Shown: positions 1-5,500 of the stretch, in pieces
Layout of the letters: each line of letters begins with the position of its first letter
How positions within the stretch are numbered: the first letter of the stretch is position 1
Origin: Spirochaeta sp.
GTDB taxonomy: Bacteria > Spirochaetota > Spirochaetia > DSM-27196 > SLAA01
Assembly: GCA_020201015.1 (NCBI GenBank)
Contig: JAIVHN010000100.1
Span: 1-7,236, forward strand
DNA: 7,236 nucleotides
Direction of reading: 5' to 3'
Notes under the pieces: generated by a model
What the model saw: the letters and a program-made list of their open reading frames with translations, nothing else
What the model was told of the DNA's origin: nothing
Database searches by the model: none
Translations under genes and position numbers: made by a program

Positions 1-2575
1 AGGGGGTTGGGTCGATCTCCTCCAAGCGGTTCGGCGCGCTCGTTAACACGGTGCGGGCAAAGTGGTTGGGTGCGCGGCCGCTGAAAAACGCCAGGTACAC
101 CAGGTCCAGTTCAACCAGTTCGTGGAAGAAGTGGGTGCCGAGTGAGAGGTCGGGTACCAAAGACTGGTGCATCTCATCAATTTCCACCAGCGCGGCGGCG
201 GTGCTTATTTCGCCAAAACTAACCGGCACCCCGAGCGAGGGCGTGCTGGTGCCCCAACGGCCGGGGCCTATTAACAGCACGCGACCGGAAGCCAAAGGTT
301 CGTGGTGCAGCAACCGGCCGATGCGCCGGGCCAGGGCGTAGCGGGCCTGCTCTCCAAGGTGACTGTAGACGCCAGCGGGGACGTGCAGGATCCAGTCCAG
401 CAGTACCTCGCGACTGCGGCCTACCACTCCGCCCTCGGAGTACATGAGACACCGCTCCGGCGCGGGACAGCTGCGAGTCAGCGGGGCTTCATCGGTCTGT
501 ACCTGCAGCGGGCGGCACTGCAGAATATCAATCTTGAGCCGACCCCGTTTGTCAATGTTAGCGGTAAACTCCAGGTCTATCTCGGTACGGTAGGCGCCAC
601 GCAAACGGGTAACTATTTCGCGCATGGAAGGTACGAGCGCGGTCTCGGAGAGCAGCCGTTCCATATCGACCGAGAGTGGCGCCGGGCGTTTCATTGCCGC
701 GGCTGCCCGGGCAGCTTCGCGGTCGCGCCGAACAAACATCGCCATGTCGAGTCCGGGCATTTCACGGAGCAACTTTGCCGCTTCTATGCGTCGGAAGCAG
801 CCCTCCTCCAGATCTATGACGTCGACCCATTTCTGGCTATAGCGCCGGGTTTCCTCGGGGGTGCCCTCGGGGCGCAGGGTTGGCTTGCCCAAAGCCACGA
901 CGCGGGTGTAGTCGTCGTCCGAGCGGTCTACAGCCCGGGTGCCAAGGCCAAAGACCAGGCGCAGCACGCCGTCCTCGGGGCGAATTTCGTTGTGCCAGAC
1001 ATACGGATTAAAAGAGAAGAGGACGCCTGCCGACTGCGGAAGAAAATATCGACCATAGCGAGTTCCAGAAACTCGTTGCACCAAGAGTGCCATTTGCTCG
1101 TCACGTTGCAGGACACCGCGCGCTTTGCGGTACTTGAGCGCCTCGGCACTGACGGCACTGGCATACACGGTGCGAATGGCGGCGAGTAAGCGTTCAAGGC
1201 GGTCGTCTATATCGCCCTGGTTGGGGCAGAAAACGCTGTCGTACTTCCCGGCAAAGGCGTTGCCAAAGGCGTCTTCGAGCAAACTGGAGCTGCGAACAAT
1301 AATGGGGTCGTTGCCAAAGTACTCGAGCATCTCACGCAGACGAGTAACGATGTACTCGGGCAACTCGCCCGCGAGCATGCGACTGTGCAGCTCTTCGTGT
1401 CCGTCCAGGAATGACTCGGGTTTTGTGAGTCGGCGCCGTGCCCACCAACAGTCGTTTTCTACCAGGTAGGTATAAAAAACATCGGAGCCGATGTAGAACG
1501 AGTCGTGTTCTTCCAAACGCTCGGACCAGGGAAGCCCGGATGCGGGGGCTGACGCTGGGGATCCCGTCCCTGCTGGAGCGGCCGCTGCGGGGGTACTGCC
1601 CGAAGTGAGCATGGCACGAGCCAAAAGCATACCGACGGATTTTCCGCCAATCATGCCGGTGCCGATCATGCGTTTCCAAATGGCTATGAGGTCTTCGAGA
1701 CTCATACACGACTCGGTGAGTTCCAGCATTTGTGGATCCCGCGAGATAACAAGCCGAGCAATCTCGGTGAAGAGTACGTGCTTGCGTTCGACCGGAAGTT
1801 CGTTGCGGCGCACGTGTTCGGCAATGGCCTCGGCCCGGACAAAAAGCTTGTCCCATACACCAACCATACGGTAACTGGCCGATGGCAGCCCGAGCCAGCG
1901 ACCATGACGAAGCACGGCGGCAGTTTCAGTGCTGTCTACCACCGCTTCATAGCTCTGCTGTTCACGCCGGAAGAGTTGCCCGGTGCAGGCGGTGGGTCTA
2001 ATGTCAGCTTTGACCGGTTTCACATAGCCCGAGCCTTCATAACTGTAGAGATCAAGCATAACCTGGGTGGTTTGCTCCACGGTGCGTACGGCATGGAAAG
2101 AGTGTTGATGCCGGTACAGGGTGAAGTAGGCAACGGCCTTAAGCCGCAGAAGATATGGACAGGTGATCTTGAAAAAGTTGCCTATCATGCGGTCGCTGTA
2201 ACAGCTGGAAGACAGATCCGAGAGCGAGTCAAACACCACGATTGCCGGAGGCGGTAACTCGGCAACTGCGTTGTGCACCTCGGTAATGAAGGTATCAAAG
2301 CCAAGTTCGGGATGCAGGAGGCACTCGGTGATATCGCTATGGGGAGCAAGAATAGGCTCGTGAGCTCCAAAGCGAAAGTACACAACAGGGCTCCGCCCGA
2401 TGTTGGCATTCACAAGCGCTTGCACGTAGGGTACGTACGCCGAAATGTGGTCGACTCGAAAGACAACATTATCACCGGCAAGTAGCCCACCAAAAAGCTT
2501 GGTGAGGCCTTCTATTCCACCATCGACCGGTGGACCAAGAAGTTCGTCAAGTGCTGGGGTATTCTGTTGATACAT
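1..2575 (-). CDS. PEP/pyruvate-binding (PPDK N-terminal) domain protein with degenerate KaiC-like N-terminal domain, 3' end outside window
   Basis: Reading the minus strand from an ATG at 2573-2575 gives 858 codons without a stop, ending in a split codon at position 1, so the C-terminus lies outside. Residues about 20-180 resemble a KaiC/RecA fold: a GGLLAGDNVVFRVD segment sits where a P-loop would follow, but there is no GxxxxGK[ST]. A Walker-B-like VVFDSLSDL is at 113-121. Residues about 300-690 are the ATP-grasp domain of PEP synthase and pyruvate phosphate dikinase: GGKSVGM at 310-316, IIVRSSSLLEDAFGNAFAGK at 425-444, E669 in DLEF, and Q686/R688 in LQCRPLQ, which match ATP-binding residues. 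A C-terminal block with GPGRWGTS (770-777) and GTHFFHEL is typical of an uncharacterised subfamily. No phosphohistidine swivel domain or PEP TIM barrel is seen, so it is probably not a true PEP synthase. Residues 326-348 are an Ala/Pro/Gly/Ser-rich insert. A weak AGAGAG precedes the start. The protein is cytoplasmic and its role is unknown; family assignment is firm. Confidence 0.9.
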   Translation of the reverse strand, partial: MYQQNTPALDELLGPPVDGGIEGLTKLFGGLLAGDNVVFRVDHISAYVPYVQALVNANIGRSPVVYFRFGAHEPILAPHSDITECLLHPELGFDTFITEVHNAVAELPPPAIVVFDSLSDLSSSCYSDRMIGNFFKITCPYLLRLKAVAYFTLYRHQHSFHAVRTVEQTTQVMLDLYSYEGSGYVKPVKADIRPTACTGQLFRREQQSYEAVVDSTETAAVLRHGRWLGLPSASYRMVGVWDKLFVRAEAIAEHVRRNELPVERKHVLFTEIARLVISRDPQMLELTESCMSLEDLIAIWKRMIGTGMIGGKSVGMLLARAMLTSGSTPAAAAPAGTGSPASAPASGLPWSERLEEHDSFYIGSDVFYTYLVENDCWWARRRLTKPESFLDGHEELHSRMLAGELPEYIVTRLREMLEYFGNDPIIVRSSSLLEDAFGNAFAGKYDSVFCPNQGDIDDRLERLLAAIRTVYASAVSAEALKYRKARGVLQRDEQMALLVQRVSGTRYGRYFLPQSAGVLFSFNPYVWHNEIRPEDGVLRLVFGLGTRAVDRSDDDYTRVVALGKPTLRPEGTPEETRRYSQKWVDVIDLEEGCFRRIEAAKLLREMPGLDMAMFVRRDREAARAAAAMKRPAPLSVDMERLLSETALVPSMREIVTRLRGAYRTEIDLEFTANIDKRGRLKIDILQCRPLQVQTDEAPLTRSCPAPERCLMYSEGGVVGRSREVLLDWILHVPAGVYSHLGEQARYALARRIGRLLHHEPLASGRVLLIGPGRWGTSTPSLGVPVSFGEISTAAALVEIDEMHQSLVPDLSLGTHFFHELVELDLVYLAFFSGRAPNHFARTVLTSAPNRLEEIDPTP
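1532..1600 (-). other. Low-complexity Ala/Pro/Gly/Ser insert in the PEP-binding protein
   Basis: Residues 326-348 of the minus-strand protein are almost entirely Ala, Pro, Gly, Ser and Thr. They lie between the GGKSVGMLLARAML segment, which starts the ATP-grasp domain, and WSERLEEHDSFYIGSDVFY, where the conserved family sequence resumes. The frame is unbroken across the insert. Confidence 0.6.
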
Positions 2576-2665
2576 ATCGATCTCTCTGCCTGAGCGTAAT
2601 CTCGCCGACCGCTTTGGCCGATAAGCAACTATATCGACCTTAATTTCCAAGGAGTACGACCCTCT
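2576..2665. promoter_or_regulatory. Divergent intergenic region between the PEP-binding and beta-barrel genes
   Basis: These 90 bases separate two divergently transcribed genes and must hold both promoters unless transcription enters from elsewhere. On the plus strand AAGGAG at 2649-2654 is a clear Shine-Dalgarno, 11 bases before the ATG at 2666. On the minus strand TATAGT (complement of 2628-2633) is a fair -10 box, which would give a leader of about 45 bases, but no good -35 lies at the right distance. No convincing plus-strand -35/-10 pair was found: TTGGCC at 2614-2619 and TTAATT at 2640-2645 are 20 bases apart. The promoter positions are guesses; only the divergent layout and the Shine-Dalgarno are solid. 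Confidence 0.35.
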
Positions 2666-3145
2666 ATGAAACTACCACGAATACTGCTGATTGCGGGCAT
2701 CCTTTTGCTGACTGCCCAGATGGGCTGGAGCCAGTGGCGACAACCCGCACCACGTCCACGACTTGGTTTCGGCCTGGGAACGCCCAACACGGTACTGATC
2801 CTACGGCCAGGACGGCTGGACTTCAAGATCGGGTACGACTTCACCGGCAGTGACGAATATGTGTTTCTGTCGGGTGACTACCGTTTCATTAACGCGCGAC
2901 ACCTGAGCCATTTCATTCATTTCTCTATGGGCATTGGTGCCTACGGTAAGGCGTTCATAAACCAGGATGACGGTATGGAACTGGAAAGTGGTTTTCGACT
3001 TCCCCTTGCGCTTTCGGTGTTTCTGATAGACAATTTTCTAGAGTTCTTTGTTGAGGTTTCGCCAGGACTTGACTTCTACCCCAAGCTGAGCTTCTCTGAT
3101 CAGCCGGTTCAGGCCTGGGCGGGATTCACTCTAGAGCTGGACTAA
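2666..3145 (+). CDS. Small outer-membrane beta-barrel protein, DUF3996/BAPKO_0422-like
   Basis: This 159-residue protein starts with a classic signal peptide: MKLPR, a hydrophobic core (LLIAGILLLTA), and a likely cleavage site after GWS at about residue 22. The mature part alternates polar and hydrophobic residues in short segments, as in small eight-stranded barrels. It contains a GFGLGTPN stretch near the start, LHxxHF-like strands (about 78-95), a glycine-rich SMGIGAYGK turn, and the segment LPLALSVF...LEFFVEVSPGLDFYP, which resembles the conserved C-terminal half of DUF3996 (Borrelia BAPKO_0422-type) proteins. The final residues, FTLELD, do not form the usual aromatic C-terminal strand signature. 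The start is supported by AAGGAG 11 bases upstream. The aldo/keto reductase follows 36 bases later on the same strand, suggesting co-transcription without an obvious functional link. The predicted location is the outer membrane; its ligand or function is unknown. The family call is from recognition, not a search. Confidence 0.75.
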   Translation: MKLPRILLIAGILLLTAQMGWSQWRQPAPRPRLGFGLGTPNTVLILRPGRLDFKIGYDFTGSDEYVFLSGDYRFINARHLSHFIHFSMGIGAYGKAFINQDDGMELESGFRLPLALSVFLIDNFLEFFVEVSPGLDFYPKLSFSDQPVQAWAGFTLELD

Positions 3146-3181
3146 GTTAACGTACTTGGTCTGCGTTGTCAGGAGGCACCC

Positions 3182-4147
3182 ATGAGCTACGTACCTACCG
3201 TTAATCGCTACGAACAAATGAAGTACAATCGCTGCGGCCAAAGCGGTCTTAAGCTACCGGCTGTCTCGTTAGGGTTATGGCAGAACTTTGGCGATGTCGA
3301 CCAGCTTTCCAATCAACGGGCGATGTTGCGACATGCCTTTGACAACGGCATTACCCACTTTGATTTGGCCAACAACTATGGCCCACCCGCGGGTTCGTCC
3401 GAGATCAACTTTGGCCGTATTATGCGCGAGGATTTCTCTGCATACCGTGACGAGCTTCTTATCTCGACCAAGGCGGGCTACCTTATGCACCCCGGCCCCT
3501 ACGGCGAATGGGGCTCACGCAAGTACCTACTAAGCAGTCTGGACGCCAGCCTCAAACGAATGGGCTTGGAGTACGTGGATATCTTTTACTCGCACCGTTT
3601 TGACCCGGAGACCCCGCTTGAAGAAACTATGTCCGCACTCGCCGACGCGGTTCACCAGGGCAAGGCGCTGTATGTTGGGATCTCAAGCTACTCACCCACC
3701 AAGACGCGCGAGGCCTATGTAATACTCAAGGAAATGGGGGTTCGCTGTCTGATACATCAGCCTTCATACTCAATGCTCAACCGTTGGGTTGAGGACGGCT
3801 TGCTTGGCACGCTCACCGACTTAGGCATGGGATGTATTGCCTTTTCTCCCCTGGCACAAGGGCTGTTAACTCCCAAGTATCTGGACGGAATTCCGGAGAA
3901 CTCACGGGCTGGCAAGCAGCGCCCGTCAATGAAGGAAGAGTTTCTGAATGACGAAATTCTTGCCCGCGTGCGAGAGCTCAACAAAATTGCACAACAGCGT
4001 GACCAGAGCCTGGCACAAATGGCCCTGGCCTGGGTGTTGCACGACCCGCGCATCACATCGGTACTCATTGGTGCAAGTAGTGTAAGAACCGGCTGCAGTC
4101 CGCTCGCGAGGCGTACGAAGCGCGGCAGGCGGCACCTCCTCTCCTAG
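3182..4147 (+). CDS. Aldo/keto reductase of the YghZ (L-glyceraldehyde 3-phosphate reductase) type, C-terminus lost
   Basis: This is an NADPH-dependent (beta/alpha)8 aldo/keto reductase that reduces small aldehydes; the closest recognisable type is YghZ/Gpr, related to potassium-channel beta subunits. The N-terminus (NRYEQMKYNRCGQSGLKLPAVSLGLW, given here as its extent, residues 8-33) is typical of that type. The catalytic tetrad is visible: D61 and Y66 in FDLANNYGPP, K97 in STKAGY and H138 in YSHRFDPETP. AGGAGG at 3171-3176, five bases before the ATG, fixes the start. Homology stops after GASSVR (to residue 302). The family continues with a QLEEN-like segment and roughly 40 more residues that help bind the NADPH 2'-phosphate. 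Here 19 unrelated, Arg-rich residues follow to a stop at 4145-4147. The protein is therefore probably truncated by a deletion and its cofactor binding may be impaired. It may be co-transcribed with the upstream barrel gene. Exact substrate unknown. Confidence 0.88.
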   Translation: MSYVPTVNRYEQMKYNRCGQSGLKLPAVSLGLWQNFGDVDQLSNQRAMLRHAFDNGITHFDLANNYGPPAGSSEINFGRIMREDFSAYRDELLISTKAGYLMHPGPYGEWGSRKYLLSSLDASLKRMGLEYVDIFYSHRFDPETPLEETMSALADAVHQGKALYVGISSYSPTKTREAYVILKEMGVRCLIHQPSYSMLNRWVEDGLLGTLTDLGMGCIAFSPLAQGLLTPKYLDGIPENSRAGKQRPSMKEEFLNDEILARVRELNKIAQQRDQSLAQMALAWVLHDPRITSVLIGASSVRTGCSPLARRTKRGRRHLLS

Positions 4148-4287
4148 ACTTAGTTGACGGCAACTTCCACCGCGCTGGCTTTCGCTTTCCTACCGAGATT
4201 ATTCAGCGAGAGTTTGAACGCTACCTTGCCGGGCCGGGTTACCGGCCGGTTGCGGCCGGGCTGCTGGCTGCTCGCGAGGCAATTGCG
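4081..4287 (+). pseudogene. N-terminal remnant of the aminotransferase, no start codon
   Basis: The aminotransferase frame (first base of codon at 4081, 4084 and so on) stays open from the TAG at 4078-4080 onward. It encodes conserved N-terminal sequence upstream of any start codon: NRLQSAREAYEARQ (4087-4128), LLDLVDGNFHRAGFRFP (4141-4191), and YRPVAAGLLAAREAIA (4237-4284), a typical class I/II aminotransferase pattern. No ATG, GTG or TTG occurs in this frame between 4081 and 4287. The reductase frame overlaps this stretch to 4147 but is not conserved there. The best reading is that a deletion joined the reductase interior to the aminotransferase interior, removing the reductase stop, the spacer and the aminotransferase start. 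A sequencing or assembly error could look the same. Confidence 0.75.
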
Positions 4288-5385
4288 GTGTACTACGCCG
4301 GGGGTGCTGGCGGCGGGTTCGGTGCCAGCGGCGGTAGCGCCGCCGTTGGCGCAAGCGGCAGCGGCGTGGTTGCTCAGGCGGCTACACGCTCAGGCGCGAT
4401 TAGCCCAGATGACATCATCCTTACCGCATCCAGTTCAGAAAGCTACCGCCTACTCTTTGACCAACTCTGCGAGCCCGGAGACAGCGTGCTGCTACCCTGC
4501 CCCGGGTACCCGCTGTTTGAGCAACTTGCCGCGTATTCTCGCGTCCGACCAGAGTTTTATCAGCTGCACCCGGAGGACGGCTGGCTGCCGGACCCGGCCG
4601 GACTGGACGCGCTCATGGCCTCACTGCCGCGTGCCCGAGCAATTGTTTTGATCTCGCCTAACAATCCAAGCGGTGCAATTATAGACGACGGCCATCTGGC
4701 GGCTATTCGCACGGCGGCAGGCCAGCACGGAGTGGTGGTTATTTTGGATGAGGTCTTCCGCGAGTTCGTGTACGAGCCGCAGCCAAAGCCAGCGGGGACG
4801 GCGAGTTCAGGTTCGGCGCACGCTGGTTCGGCAGCTGCTCGCGGAGGCAACGGTGCAGGCTCCGCTAGTGCGCTTCTGGTGCGCATTAACGGAATCTCTA
4901 AAATGTTTGCCTGCCCGGACATTAAGCTGGGGTGGATAGCAATAGAGGCCGCACGCACGCAAAGCCCCGCACGTGACGAGCTTGTTCAGCAGCTTGAGAT
5001 CGCCGCCGACGTCTATCTTTCTGCATCAGGGCCAGCCCAACATCTTGTGCCCGCGTTGTTTGCCGAAGGTATGGGATTTATCGCTGAGATGAAGGCCGAG
5101 TTGAGCAGGCGCCGCAAGGTGTTACTGGATGAGCTTGCTGGCTTGCGCGGGCTTGCTTACGTGCCACCAGCAGGTGGTATTCACTGCATTGTGGAAATCC
5201 CGGGGCTGGCTGTAGATGACGAGGAACTGGCGGTTAAGTTGGTGCGTGAGGAGGGGCTGTATGTTCACCCGGGTTACCTCTACGGAATACAAGACCGCAC
5301 TGCACTCGTGCTGAGTTTCCTCTCACACCCGGAGGATATTCGTGAGGGAGTAGCGCGACTACGGCGTTTACTGCGGCGCTTGTAG
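4288..5385 (+). CDS. Class I/II PLP-dependent aminotransferase, N-terminally truncated and probably broken
   Basis: A fold-type I PLP aminotransferase that would transfer an amino group between an amino acid and a 2-oxo acid in the cytoplasm. Counting from the GTG at 4288, visible motifs are SSSESYRLLFDQLC and PGYPLFEQL, NNPSG (N126), DEVF with D154 for the pyridine nitrogen, GISKMF with K205 as the Schiff-base lysine, and a C-terminal LYVHPGYLYG...LVLSFLSHP. The usual C-terminal substrate-carboxylate arginine (RLSF) reads V here, as I recall for one subfamily with VHPG.F and VVSLL. GTG 4288 lies within the conserved AIAVYY helix, has no Shine-Dalgarno, and is therefore unlikely to be the native start; conserved sequence extends back to 4081. 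Two Ala/Gly/Ser-rich inserts occur, residues 5-37 and 164-195. The specific substrate cannot be named. Identity as an aminotransferase is firm, but activity is doubtful. Confidence 0.85.
   Translation: MYYAGGAGGGFGASGGSAAVGASGSGVVAQAATRSGAISPDDIILTASSSESYRLLFDQLCEPGDSVLLPCPGYPLFEQLAAYSRVRPEFYQLHPEDGWLPDPAGLDALMASLPRARAIVLISPNNPSGAIIDDGHLAAIRTAAGQHGVVVILDEVFREFVYEPQPKPAGTASSGSAHAGSAAARGGNGAGSASALLVRINGISKMFACPDIKLGWIAIEAARTQSPARDELVQQLEIAADVYLSASGPAQHLVPALFAEGMGFIAEMKAELSRRRKVLLDELAGLRGLAYVPPAGGIHCIVEIPGLAVDDEELAVKLVREEGLYVHPGYLYGIQDRTALVLSFLSHPEDIREGVARLRRLLRRL
4300..4398 (+). other. Low-complexity Gly/Ala/Ser-rich insert in the aminotransferase
   Basis: About 33 codons rich in Gly, Ala, Ser and Val separate the conserved REAIAVYY helix from ISPDDIILTASSSESY, which are normally only a few residues apart in class I/II aminotransferases. 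The DNA is GC-rich but uses varied codons and is not a simple nucleotide repeat, so it looks like a protein-level loop expansion, not replication slippage. Confidence 0.6.
4777..4872 (+). other. Second low-complexity Ala/Gly/Ser-rich insert in the aminotransferase
   Basis: Codons 164-195 (from GTG 4288) form a Pro-, then Ala/Gly/Ser-rich stretch placed between DEVFREFVYE and LLVRINGISKMF. Family members usually bridge these two blocks with a short loop. The insert lies close in sequence to the PLP lysine but probably on the protein surface. Confidence 0.6.
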
Positions 5386-5414
5386 GCAGCGCGGCCAGCA
5401 GACACGGAACATAG

Positions 5415-5453
5415 ACATTCTGCTAACACATTCTGCTAACACATTCTGCCAAC
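5415..5453 (+). repeat. Three tandem 13-bp repeats upstream of the GH1 gene
   Basis: The unit ACATTCTGCTAAC occurs at 5415-5427 and 5428-5440 exactly, and at 5441-5453 with one change (T to C at position 10 of the unit). The array lies between the aminotransferase stop and the glycosidase promoter, ending 12 bases before the -35 box. It may be a slippage-prone minisatellite or a set of regulator-binding sites; the sequence alone does not decide. Confidence 0.85.
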
Positions 5454-5465
5454 ATCGAACCGCAT

Positions 5466-5494
5466 TTGCTTTCCCTTCCCGCTGGCGCTACACT
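5466..5494 (+). promoter_or_regulatory. Sigma70-like promoter of the GH1 gene, predicting a leaderless mRNA
   Basis: TTGCTT (5466-5471) and TACACT (5489-5494) are separated by exactly 17 bases, each matching the sigma70 consensus at four of six positions. The expected start of transcription, about seven bases past the -10 box, falls on or next to the ATG at 5501. There is no Shine-Dalgarno before that ATG, which fits a leaderless message. This is predicted from sequence only. Confidence 0.5.
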
Positions 5495-5500
5495 CATAGT

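Noticed and set aside
302..1189. 295-codon open frame on the plus strand
   Set aside because: It lies wholly antisense to the conserved PEP-binding gene, has no family-like motifs, and is expected from GC-rich codon bias.
1332..1856. 174-codon minus-strand frame inside the PEP-binding gene
   Set aside because: It is a different frame of the same strand as the real gene; its product is Arg/His-rich and unlike any protein family.
1730..2257. 175-codon plus-strand open frame
   Set aside because: Antisense to the KaiC-like half of the PEP-binding gene, with no ribosome site or recognisable motif.
4081..4147. Programmed frameshift joining the reductase to the aminotransferase
   Set aside because: No slippery heptamer is evident at GTA-AGA-ACC, and a fusion would still lack the reductase's conserved C-terminal tail, so deletion is the simpler explanation.
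4154..4651. 165-codon plus-strand frame over the aminotransferase
   Set aside because: The conserved aminotransferase sequence is in the other frame; this product is a shadow rich in Ala, Arg and Pro.
5376..5392. Hairpin GCGCT-7 nt-AGCGC at the aminotransferase stop, as a possible terminator
   Set aside because: The stem is only five pairs, overlaps the stop codon, and no T-run follows.
5415..5453. Tandem 13-bp repeats as a CRISPR array
   Set aside because: The units are adjacent with no spacers and far too short for CRISPR repeats.
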